64,000 nt of DNA from Myrica gale (taxonomy: Eukaryota; Streptophyta; Magnoliopsida; Fagales; Myricaceae). Each line of letters begins with the position of its first letter. The first letter of the stretch is position 1. Positions 49,191-59,309 of the stretch are shown here, one piece after another. Under the pieces are notes generated by a model. That model saw only the letters and a list, made by a program, of their open reading frames with translations. It was not told the DNA's origin and ran no database searches. The stretch spans positions 1,431,001 to 1,495,000 of the forward strand of contig OZ005612.1 in NCBI GenBank assembly GCA_963930655.1, given 5' to 3'. The translations under genes were made by a program, and so were the position numbers.

Positions 49191-49793
49191 CTTGCCTCGT
49201 CTAGGAAGCTTCATATACTTCATTGAGAAGCATATGTATGGCCATCGTTTATTATAAACCTTGCGATCCTTCACCCACCTAACAACGAGGGTAACAATTA
49301 TTAAGGTGGAGAAAATCTCCCGACGACTGATTTTGCTTAAAACTTCTAGTATGTCCTTTCGGGAAAAGATTCGGTCCAAAGCTACGGTCTAGATCATCTT
49401 AACTCAATTAATGAGGTCTGATCTGCACCAATTCAGCTCAGCTCAGCTCAGCTTAGCTCAGCTTCGTATTGAGCTGGCCAGAAACAAGTTAGACTTGATT
49501 CCTTTTTCGCCTCCCTTGTCATTTAGGTAGGATCGCTTAAATTTGCTTGTGACTAATGCTCGATCTTACCGGTACAACGGGAACATCCCTTATTTATAAA
49601 TCCCCCCATTTCAAACCTTAATTTCTAAATATGTTCCAAATCTTACTGTCCACTCGCCTCCCTCTAAAATAACGCGATGTTACGAGATAAAGATGACTTC
49701 TGCTTCAAATAAAAAATGCAAAGTTTGAGGGAGACGAGTACTGAAAGCTTTTGTTTCAAGTCGAAAATGAGGTCAAGCTCTTTTGATTAGAAG
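49191..49793. other. Spacer with short AGCTC tandem repeat
   Basis: Non-coding. 49433-49465 holds several tandem copies of cagct/agctc with one variant. Nothing else recognised. Confidence 0.4.
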
Positions 49794-50550
49794 TATTAAA
49801 GTTGAGAGTCTCACGATGCTAAAGTAATATGAGTTATTGTATCCAAATGCTTATAAATAAAGCCTCAATGTAATCTTATAAACAATATAAGTGAGAAAAC
49901 TAATAAGTTGAGTTGGGTCTTCCACAGAGGTTTTAAATTTGTTTCTCACTTATCTCTTCTCTCCCTCTCTTAGTATAAATAATTTTTCTTAGTAATACTT
50001 TTTATTTCTAACATGGTATCAAAGCGAGGTTTTCGACATTAGTCCGGTGACCTTCCGGTAACTTTTCGACCTCAGTCTGGAAACTTTCCGGCATCAGTTC
50101 GGTGACCCTCCAGCATCATTCCGGCAATCTTTCGGCTTCAGTCCGGTAACCTTCTGACTTCACTCTGGCGACCTTCCAGCCATCTTCCAACGTTATCATT
50201 TTCCTTTGATTTATTTTTATAAATCCAAACTCAATTTGTGTCCACCTTGAGTTTGCGGGGAGTATTAAAGTTGAGAGTCTCACATTCCTAAAGCAATGTG
50301 GGCTATTGTATCCAAAGACTTATAAATAAAGTCTCATGTAATCTCATAAAAAATATAAGTGAGAAAACCAATAAGTTCAGTTGGGCCTTCCACAGTGGAT
50401 GTAGGTCTATAGACCGAACCTCTTAAATATTGTGTCTCTCACTTATCTCTTCTCTCCCTCTCTTAGTATAAATATTTTTTCTTAGTTTCTAACATGGTAT
50501 AAGAGTGAGGTTTTCGACATTAGTCCGGTGACGCTCTAACAACTTTTCGA
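49794..50550 (+). mobile_element. Second miniature LTR element, in tandem LTR-internal-LTR-internal form
   Basis: LTR copies at 49794-50013 (220 bp) and 50263-50494 (232 bp) share TATTAAAGTTGAGAGTCTCA, ATAAGTGAGAAAAC and CTTATCTCTTCTCTCCCTCT. Each is followed by a primer-binding site (TGGTATCAAAGCGAGG; TGGTATAAGAGTGAGG) and then GTTTTCGACATTAGTCCGGT. A purine tract GCGGGGAG precedes the second LTR. The internal part has degenerate repeats of a ccggtgaccttc-type phrase. The restart of internal sequence after the second LTR shows a tandem arrangement, broken near 50550. Confidence 0.85.
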
Positions 50551-51330
50551 CAAAGAAAAGAACCCAAAAGGGGCGTTACAAGTGACAGCAGATGGGCCAA
50601 CAATAAAGTGACTTTTAAAGAGGACACAAGATCCTCAGAGGTGGCGGACACGAAGTCCGAAGCGAGAGGACCCGAGAGCCCTAGGAAAAAGGAAAACCCG
50701 TGAAAGAACTGTCACTGAAGGACCGCCAACAGAGTTGGCGAGCCGACTTCAGTAGAGCGCTAAACATGCAATCTCAGCTGTAATTGCAAATAGTAAAAAA
50801 CACCTAATTAAACCTAAACAAGCCTTAAACAGATAGACTAGCCCAAACGGGCGAAAGCATAACATAAAATAAGCCCTAAACAGAGAGGCTGGCCCAAACG
50901 GGCAAAAGCATAACATAAGCCCCGAAAAAGACCGGGGAGGAACGTCGGAGTCTGAGGAGATAGAGCCGACGTGTTCACAACTTCGAGGTGGAGGACCGGT
51001 CAAGCTAAATTTAGGACTAGTATTAGCAATTGATGAGACGACTAAATCTGATATAGCCATATTCGATAATAAATGCGGATTTATAACAATGTCAGAAGAA
51101 CTGATATTAGTCGAAATATCCCGATTATAATCATCCAAGAGTACAGCCGAGATCCGAGAAGGCTGAAATGGACCAATAAGATCAAGTCCTGTTCTAGAAT
51201 CAAGAGAAGGCTTGCAAGAAGAGTTAATTTGACCAGCCGACTGAGGCAAGACCCGAAAGAACAGAGCCGAAACTGCTGACGACAATTTGACCTGAAGTTG
51301 CGTATGCAAGGGACTTTTTTTCTTTCTTGA
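50551..51330. other. Unresolved block left of the hAT element (probable older repeat)
   Basis: Carries one minus-strand open frame (50749-51309) with no family I recognise. An internal tandem duplication of about 60 bp lies near 50825-50925 (phrase cccaaacgggc...aaagcataacataa twice). The hAT element at 51339 was inserted at its right side; the sequence resumes after 53135. Confidence 0.4.
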
Positions 51331-51338
51331 ATTGCGTA

Positions 51339-53127
51339 CAGGGGCGGACCCAGGCCAGGGCGAACCTGGGCGGCCGCCCAGGGTCCGCCATTGAAAAAAA
51401 AATTCATGTAAATTTTTTTCACATTTTGTGCTTTCGTCGACTTTCAGAAAGATAAGTTAAAAAAACGTAAAAAAAATATAATTATCACTTTGGTATTCTC
51501 TAGTTGTAATATTAATCTATTAATTGCCCTAAATCGATTTTCTTATAAATCTAGGGAAAAAACTTAGTTTTATTGTTGGATTATAAATATTTCCCTTGGG
51601 CATGGATGAATAGAATGTAGATAATGCTAATGGTCGGACGGGGTCAACTTTAGACAACCTATTCTGTTGGAAGATACTCTATCTCAAGTAATCCTCCTGT
51701 TCTCTTATCAGTTTGATTTAAAATCTTTTTGTTTTCTCGTTGGTTTTGTTTAATTTCTTTTTCGCATTGTCATTCCCTTTTGGGTAATGCTTTTTCTTTT
51801 CAAACACCAACTGATGAATGCCTAATAATGAAGATTAGGAAAGAGTGTGAGTGGGCCATTAATGTCAAGGGTATGATGGGGCCTCAAACATGCGTGGCGA
51901 GTTTAATGGGTTGAAGTCGCTCATTTTGAGGGATAATCCTTCTGCTACCTATATTCATTGTTTTGCTCACCAACTTCAATTGACAGTTGTGACTATTGCA
52001 AAGAATAATTTTCAAGTTGGTGATTTTTTTTAATTACACTTCTTTGATTGTGACTATGGTCGGAGCTTCTTGTAAAAGGAAAGATAATCTTCGGCAAAGT
52101 CAACATGAGAAGATAGTGGAGAGGTTGGAAAATTGAGAGATTTCTAGTGTAAAGGGGAATTTGCATTCACTATGCATTTGTTGAAGAAAATAATGGAAAT
52201 TACAAATGATTTGTCACAGGCCTTACAGTGAAAGGATCAAGATATTGTTAATGCTATAGGTTTGGTTGGAGTTGTGAAGGAACGGTTGCAATAGTTGAGA
52301 GAGGAAGAATGAGATAAATTTTTGGAAGAAGTCAAAACATTTTATCTGAATAATTTTATTAATGTGTCCGATATGGAAGACATTATACCAACTCGCGATC
52401 ATTCGGGGTGTGGAGGGCAGACAATTACTTATTTGCATTATTTTCGTGTGAAAAATATTTTGCCATGTTATTGATTTGATTGCTCAGGAGATGAATAATC
52501 GTTTCACAGAAACAAGTATGGAGTTACTTCTTTGTATAACATGTCTTGATCCAAGGGACTCATTCTCAGCATTTGATCTTGATAGATTATGTCGTCTTGC
52601 TGAATTTTACCCAGAAGATTTCTCAACAATTGATCACGTGGTACTTAGAGATCAGCTTGACACCTACATTAGAGATGTTAGAAGAACTAATGCTTTTTCT
52701 GGGCTTCAAGATATTGGAGCTCTTGCTGTGAAGATGGTTGAGACTAGAAAGAATATTTTGTATCCATTGGTTTATCTTCTTATTACGTTGGCATTGGTCT
52801 TACCGATTACGACTGCAACCGTTGAGGGAGTGTTCTCTACGATGAAAATTATCAAGACTGATTTGCGTAATAGGATGAGAGATGATTGAGAACGAAACCA
52901 TTTTGCAACGTTTTCAGAAGATGTACAACTGTAGGATCCAATTGTCCCCTCTCAGTCGTATTACATAGTACGATATGTGTAATTTAATATTTTTAATGTT
53001 TTTAGTCTTTAATATTTTGATATTGTAACTCTAAGACAATTTTTTACATTACGTACGAAGAAAAAAAATTCAGTCATTTTATTTTAAATGTTCACCTGAG
53101 TTAGTTTTCATTATAGTTCCGCCACTG
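51339..53127 (+). mobile_element. hAT element of the ZMYM1/TTF-type transposase group, decayed
   Basis: 1789 bp with ends CAGGGGCGGAC and complement CAGTGGCGGAA. The 8-bp duplication ATTGCGTA is exact (51331-51338, 53128-53135). Inside are plus-strand remnants of the transposase: LRDNPSATYIHCFAHQLQLT (about 51925-51985) and, at 52530-52887, PRDSFSAFD, LAEFYPEDFSTID, AVKMVETRKNILYPLVYLL and LPITTATVEGVFSTMKIIK, the hAT C-terminal dimerisation domain. Several stops and deletions break the frame, so it is not autonomous. Confidence 0.92.
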
Positions 53128-53163
53128 ATTGCGTATGCAGTGGACAATTGCACAATACTGTTA

Positions 53164-53416
53164 GAAGTCGTATACTAGGCATTAGCAAGTCATGTAATAT
53201 GGACCAGCCTGGACTTTGGGCGTTGGGAGCTCCAAGGAAAGTTAGGAAAACAACCGAAAAAGGTGAAAACTTCAATCATTTATTTCCTGTTTTTGTTTCT
53301 ATTAGAAAACGAAGTCGTATATTAGGCATTAGCAAGTCATGTAATATGGACCAGCCTGGACTTTGGGCGTTGGGAGCTCCAAGGAAAGTTAGGAAAACAG
53401 CCGAAAAAGGTGAAAA
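53164..53416 (+). repeat. In-frame direct repeat (two 106-bp copies, 147-bp period)
   Basis: Copies at 53164-53269 and 53311-53416 share GGACCAGCCTGGACTTTGGG and GAGCTCCAAGGAAAGTTAGG with about two mismatches. The 147-bp offset is 49 codons, so one open frame (53148-53543) reads through both, each encoding MDQPGLWALGAPRKVRK. Function unknown; possibly part of the older repeat split by the hAT insertion. Confidence 0.9.
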
Positions 53417-53954
53417 AGTTAGTAAGTCGGCGAGAAAGAAGGAAAGTTGCCGACAATTAATGACAATTGACCATGATGGAAGACAACTGCACGGTACTAG
53501 TTTCTATTCGATTGCATATATAATTCAAACAGCATCATCGTAAATCAATCCTAATTTCACAATTTGAAGATTTGATGACAAAATTCAAAAACAGAGATCA
53601 TGCATGGCATCCATACCCTTTTGATCATTTTATGGGTACAACATTTCGAAATGTTATCATTCAAGCTTAATTATACAAACGGTTCATGTGTTTTAACTTT
53701 TTGACAAAAGGCTCTTATGCATTTGTATAAATTCATCCCCTCAAGTGTATAGTAACAAAATAATCCTTCATTTCAGTTTCAATATCTTCCTTAAAGCCTG
53801 ATGCTGAATTTTGGATTAGTAACATATAACTCGATCATTGACTGAAGATTTAATTTAACTCAATATCGAACATTAAAAGAGATGATAGAACTGAAACGGA
53901 GAGACTACTTTGTTACTATACACTGAAGGAAGAATTTGTTCAAACTTTAATTTA

Positions 53955-54302
53955 GGAAAATTGGTAATTTAGTCACTAGGTTTATAACACGCTGACGATT
54001 TAGTCACTCGGTTTCATTTTTTTACTATCTAGTCCTTCCGTCAGAATGCAGTCAACTATTACATGTACCGGTCGACCGGTTCTTTCAACTGCTACAAGAA
54101 CTGGTCTACCGCTACAAGTTACCGTTGTCGCAACGGTAAACAAACTGGTCGACTTCTATTCCGATTAAAAATTTAACAGAGGTTTGATGGAAGGACTAAA
54201 TCATCACAACTATATATTCTCAGTGACCATTTAGTAAAAAAAAAAAATTAATGACTAAATCGTCAACAGTACTAAAACTTAGTGACCAAATTGCCAATTT
54301 TT
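53955..54302. mobile_element. MITE with 9-bp target duplication (Mutator-like)
   Basis: Left end GGAAAATTGGTAATTTAGTC and right end complement AAAAATTGGCAATTTGGTCA. TTTAATTTA flanks both sides (53946-53954, 54303-54311). The interior contains inverted phrases on actaaat. Non-coding. Confidence 0.8.
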
Positions 54303-54572
54303 TTTAATTTACTACAACGTCCTTTTTGCCAAAAGGTTATCCCCAAGAATTGTTTGTATAATTAAGCATTTATCATTTAACCGACATTGCAAAATAAGTT
54401 TAGAAAGTTGGTTGGTGGATGTGAATTAATTAAGCGGTAAAAGTACGGCCTGTGCACTGGTACAATCTCATCGTGGGCATCCATGGCTTGGGGCAGTGGC
54501 ACCAGTACTGTTATAACTTGGTCCCCCAGTACTCATGGATGCTCGGTACAATTTGTCACTTTGCAATATACG

Positions 54573-55823
54573 CAGGGGCGGAGAGAGGGGGGCCGGGGGC
54601 AGCCGCCCCCCTCAGTTCTATTTTTTTTTTATCGGTATCCTACCCCTCACTCCTCAGTTGCAATTCGTGCCCCCTCAGTTGCAATTCTTTTCCTGTCTCA
54701 TTCGCTTGTCATGTCGTGCGGGCTGCAAGAGTGTTAACTCAGCCACTGAAGACCAGTCAGTTGCTACAGCTGCTACTTTCTTTCTTTCTTTGTTTTTTTT
54801 CTTTAGAATTTATTCTCGTAATCCTATAAGATCAGATTTAAAACTAATTTTGAGAAGGAAAACTAATAGCTTAAATATTTGTAAATCACTAGACTTCTTC
54901 GGATCAAGTGCATAGATTAGGTGAACAAGTAGTTCGTCGGATGTACCATGTGCGCCATAAGAGCCAATTTGGTCGCCGTAAGATGTAGTCCTATAAACCA
55001 ACACCAACTAAATTTGTATTTTAACCGTGCATGCAGGTGATGAACAAGTACAGGGGAGGATGCCCATTTGTTCGAATACGCCATAAGAGCTCCATTGACA
55101 TAGTTCATGCTCTCATATCTGCTAACTCCTAATGAACCCACGGCAACAACTTTGACCAAACGATGGATCCCTATGGCAGGCAGATGATACCGAGCACCAT
55201 CAAATTTATGGTCTGTCCATCATAAATACAGATAATGTATTATAGGACAGTGTCTTATCTTTCTTTCAAAATTTGTTCACCTTGTCAAAATGGTAAAACC
55301 GAATACTGAAGGCGAAGGTGACGGTGACGGGAATAGAACGACGAAAGCGACATATACATTACAGTAGTTCTTTCTTGCCAAATAAGGATGGTAGATTTTC
55401 TCCTTCCTTATTCTCTGTCGCTACGACATCCAGCTCTAGGCTTTGGAATACTTTGTATACTGATCGGGAGCCTGTTCAGTTGTGTGGTGTTTATTGGCTG
55501 GTAGATCATGTCTGTCTATTGTTTGGTCATTGGTGTGTGATAATTGTTTTTTTTTAAGAAAGAAAACAAGCGCACCAACTGTTTGGTTAAGTTTTAAAAG
55601 GATCATGTCTATTGTACCCTTCCCAACTCTTGGTTGGCTTCAAATTTGAAACTTAGCCCATAAAGGAAGCAAAATGGCGATTGTTCACTACGTCCTTATC
55701 TATACTTTCATAAATTCGAGGATTTTTCCAACCACCAAGTGTTCGTTCAAATGACCCACCACGGCCCAGTTCGATGTGTTCCTAATTCCTGCCCTCTATA
55801 CAAAATTCCTGCCTCCGCCACTG
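54573..55823. mobile_element. Non-autonomous hAT element related to the one at 51339
   Basis: 1251 bp. Ends CAGGGGCGGAG and complement CAGTGGCGGAG match those of the 51339 element. Flanks AATATACG and AATATATG are an 8-bp duplication with one change. The left end is very GC-rich with runs of G and C. No transposase is recognisable. The interior has a minus-strand open stretch (54917-55159) without known homology that may be captured sequence. Confidence 0.88.
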
Positions 55824-55831
55824 AATATATG

Positions 55832-56604
55832 TCCCTGTCGTCCTGGTAAGCCTACAGGGACGTATAACTACCAATATTACTGGGGGGAAAAACTTCGATT
55901 GGCCTAGGTTATTAGGCTGAAGATGTACGTTTTCTACCACTATATGCACTTCATGAGAGCGATACTTTTTCAGTGGGGAGAACGGAAGCTGCATGTGCAT
56001 GGATGCCCGTAGGGGCAAATCATGGGGCCGTTGATTTGCGGTAGAAGCTGCTGATAGTGCTGGGTTAGGAGAGGATTGCTCGGTGGGTGATCGGGACTGA
56101 TCGGAGAGAGTCAGTCAGTCCTCTTCAATGATGTGGCTGACAAGATTCAACCTGTGCTGGCTTTTTTCATGTTTGAACCCAGAGGAGTAAATCCAAGGCA
56201 TGACTAATGATCGAACGAAAGGAGAAAAGATAAAATCACAATTGGTTCATGGCTGTGCATCCGGGGAATCGGAACCCGGTTAGTACGTACCGTGGGATCG
56301 AGGGCAGGGTAGGGTACTATGATACCACGTACACCAGATGCGCTTTTACCGGCGAGAAGAAAATATTAAAATAATATGAAATTTGTAACTTGTAATTAAG
56401 GCTTGAGCCTGGTAAACTGATCTCGCGACAAGAGAGCAATTCGTAACTTTTTTCAGTTCCTCATATTTTGGCACATTTGACTGGTCGCTAAGTAGTGTTT
56501 TCATGGTCAGGACTCATGGGATTTGGGAAGTATACTTCTTGTAGCCCACCGAGCTTTCAAGGGCCAGATCGAGATGGAAAAATGATGGGAGAAGAAAAAT
56601 GAAA
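55832..56604. other. Spacer between hAT and MITE 'C' copy 2
   Basis: No gene recognised. Short minus-strand ORFs show no family resemblance. Confidence 0.4.
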
Positions 56605-57003
56605 AGGGGAAAATACACTTTCTACCCACAAACTACTAGGGTAGTGACACATTGTACCTCAAATTACCATCTTTAAGACATTGCACCCTCAAATTACCAA
56701 TGTTAGACACTTTACACCATAAACTATCAATTTTGACACATTACACCCTCAAACTACTAATATTAAACACTTTGCATCATCTATTTGACAATAATACACT
56801 TAATAAATTAATGAATTGACAACAATATCTTTAATATATGCAAAATAGGTCAAGGGTATTATCGTCATTTTAGTCTACAAATTTGACATAGGGTGCATAG
56901 TGTCAAAAAATGGTAGTTAGAAGGTGCAATGTATCAAAATTGGTAGTTTAGGGTGTAAAGTGTAAAACCTATGATAGTTTGTGGGTGAAAATGTATTTTC
57001 CCT
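56605..57003. mobile_element. MITE 'C', copy 2, abutting the Pack-MULE
   Basis: Starts AGGGGAAAATACACTTT and ends GTATTTTCCCT. The interior matches copy 1 (gacactttacacc, atctttaagacattgcac). It ends within a few bases of the Pack-MULE left terminus. Its own target duplication is not clear. Confidence 0.8.
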
Positions 57004-57008
57004 AAATA

Positions 57009-57160
57009 GGGGTAAACTCATAGTTAGTTCCATATCTTTGGGGTAAAATCAAGTTACTACCCTTATTTTCCAAACCAACAATTTGAGACCTCTATGTTTC
57101 AAAATCACTCAATTCTCGCCCCCCGTTTAAATTCACCGTCAAATGAGACGGTTTTTCGTG
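57009..57160. repeat. Left terminal inverted repeat of the Pack-MULE
   Basis: Reverse complement of 58878-59028 with a few mismatches, from GGGGTAAACTC to TTTTTCGTG. Confidence 0.93.
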
Positions 57161-57231
57161 CACGTGTGTCTACTCCACCCAAATTGTCGAATCTGCCCTT
57201 AGCTCTCCCCCACTCAACATCGGCCTCTCTG

Positions 57232-57513
57232 CCCACATTCTCCCTCTTTCCAGCCCATGTCTTGGGCGTGCTTTGTTGCAGAGCTCGCCCAAATGAGAAA
57301 GAAAGAGTCCACGGCTTCAGCACCTCCAACCTGTTCATTGCGTTAAGGTTAAGAGTTGCCTCTTCCTCACTCTGTCCACCAGACAAGAACACAATCCCTG
57401 GTGAAAAGGAGCTCCCGAAGAGCTTGGCGATTGGACTCGACGTTCTCGACATTGATGATAGCTAGACGCTTTCTAATTGTGTCGGTACTCTCGTCAGCTG
57501 CCAAAATGCCCTG
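57232..57513 (-). pseudogene. Captured fragment of cytosolic fructose-bisphosphate aldolase (class I)
   Basis: On the minus strand, [17 protein letters not shown] and [18 protein letters not shown] match the N-terminal part of plant cytosolic aldolase. Directly after, in another frame, come [20 protein letters not shown] and [18 protein letters not shown] from the C-terminal third. Some 200 residues between them are missing; the join is near 57415 at a short shared word (about CACCNGG). There is no start, no catalytic Lys region and the frame shifts at the join, so no enzyme is made. In intact form it is a glycolytic enzyme. Confidence 0.93.
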
Positions 57514-57846
57514 TAAATTTATTGACACAAGTAAACGACTCACAGTACTTCCTGCAAAAGACAAAAAGCTACACCCAGATGAACACTGCCACAAAAAAGA
57601 CGTCACACCTACAGACAAAAGTCAAGTATTGTGCCATCATAATCTCGAGTTCGATTAATTATTTTTCCATTCTCTGGCCAAAAGGCCACTGCGATAAGCA
57701 TTTATATAAAGTGAAGTTGTTTCTGGGGGCACGCCATCCATAACCTCTAAAAATATCATATTCACTGGTGTGGTTTTGCAACGAAAACCAAGCAAGCTGC
57801 AAGAAAGAGTGATCAGTTGCTTCATCCTCGACTCGTGGTAGTGTCC

Positions 57847-58944
57847 ATGGAGAGCTCAAAGCCTCACGCAGTAATTGTCTCTAGCCCTGGTGTTGGGCAC
57901 CTTGTCTGTGACCTTGAACTGGGCAATCGCCTCGTCGGCAATCAAAACTTCCACGTTACCTTCTTCGTCGTCCTTGAATCTGAAGCCTCAGCTGATGAAT
58001 CCCAACTCATCCAATCAGCCATGGCACAGAAGCTCCTAGATATTGTCGTACTACCTCCAGTGGACGTCTCCGGTCAAGTTGGACCTAATTCTCCGATCTT
58101 CACTCGGATAACTGTCGAAATCCGGCCGACTCTCCGTTCCGCAATTTTCGACCTGAAGCCTAGCCCGACAGCCATCGTTGTCGATGCCTTTGGAACTCCA
58201 GTATTGGAAGTCGCCGATGAGATTCACATGTTAAAGTACGTATTTGTCACCTCTGCGTGGCCCCTTGCACTGATGTTATATGCTCCAATCCTTGACAAGG
58301 AAGTAGAAGGACAATACGTCGATCAAAAGGAGCCCTTGAGGGTCCCGGGTTGCATATCGGTTCAGCCCGAAGATGTCGTCAACCCGCTATTGGACTGGAC
58401 AAAGCATGAATACAAAGCGTTCCTTCAAGTGGGATTAGAGATGCATCATAGTGATGGGGTTTTGGTGAATACGTGGGAAGATCTTGATACCAGGACTCTT
58501 AAGGCCATGAGAGAGGAGGAAGGCTTCGGATCGGTATCTGTGTATGTTGTTGGACCGCTGATCAAACCTGTGGGACCGTCTGCTTCGAGGAATGAACTTT
58601 TGGATTGGCTAGACGAGCAGCCGATTGAGTCCGTACTTTATATTTCCTTTGGTAGTCTTGGGGTCCATTCAGCCCAGCAAATCACTGAGCTCTCTCTCCA
58701 ATCAAAGTTCCTACGTGCAATTTATTCTGCAGCACTTACAGTTCACGTACTGGAATTTCGAACTTCAGAGAAATTTAGTCCAAGAAAGAAAAACTTTGTT
58801 CTTCGTCTGGGCACAAAAAGAGAGCAAGGGCAGTCTGGTCATCCATCAATCACTTATCAAGGGTATTCTGGTCATTTCACGAAAATCGTCTCATTTGACG
58901 GTGAATTTAAACGGGGGCGAAGATTGAGTGATTTTGAAACATAA
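57847..58944 (+). pseudogene. Captured N-terminal half of a UGT72-type UDP-glucosyltransferase, open frame ending in the TIR
   Basis: The ORF from the ATG at 57847 is open to 58944. Its first 282 residues match family-1 glycosyltransferases of the UGT72 group (phenylpropanoid/hydroquinone glucosylation): HAVIVSSPGVGHL with the catalytic His18, ELGNRLV, VDAFGTPVLEVADE, VNTWEDLDTRTL and VLYISFGSLGVHSAQQITEL. Homology ends near 58692. The UDP-sugar-binding PSPG box is therefore absent (full enzymes are about 480 aa). The remaining codons are of unknown origin, and the last ones ([10 protein letters not shown]...) come from the right terminal repeat. A fused transcript is possible but cannot be an active transferase. 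Confidence 0.9.
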
Positions 58945-59028
58945 GGGTCTCAAATTGTTGGTTTGGAAAATAAGGGTAATAACTTGATTTTGCCCCAAAG
59001 ATATGGGGCTAACTATGAGTTTACCCCC
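58878..59028. repeat. Right terminal inverted repeat of the Pack-MULE
   Basis: Pairs with 57009-57160. Followed by AAGTAAATA. Confidence 0.93.
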
Positions 59029-59309
59029 AAGTAAATAAATAAAAGAACATACAGTCACGAAGCATAAAGATTGAAGAGCTTGAGCTTCCACCTCAAGTTG
59101 TATGTGTAACAGTGTAAAATCGATGCAAATTACAAGATCTTGAGATACATCCATGATGAACATTGAACACATAATTCCTCCAGAAAATCTCGATCTCCTA
59201 CTCCTTTTATATTATTGGGGTGCCTATCTCGAATCTCTTCGACACAACGTAGCAGCTAGCCTTTGTCTCTCTATTGAAGAAGAAATAGGAAAAATTAGAC
59301 TAGAGCAGG

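Larger units (their letters stand above)
57009..59028. mobile_element. Pack-MULE carrying aldolase and UDP-glucosyltransferase fragments
   Basis: About 2.02 kb bounded by long inverted repeats: 57009-57160 and 58878-59028. The arms share GGGGTAAACTCATAGTTAG, CATATCTTTGGGG, TTTAAATTCACCGTCAAATG and GAGACG. Terminal repeats of about 150 bp with host gene pieces between them and no transposase are typical of Mutator gene-capturing elements. TAAATA touches both outer ends (57003-57008 and 59032-59037). The full 9-bp site on the right is AAGTAAATA; on the left, the first three bases adjoin MITE 'C' and differ. Captured pieces are an aldolase segment on the minus strand and a UGT segment on the plus strand. 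Confidence 0.9.

Noticed and set aside
57847..58944. A functional UDP-glucosyltransferase gene
   Set aside because: No PSPG box, about 200 residues short, and enclosed by transposon terminal repeats that supply its last codons.
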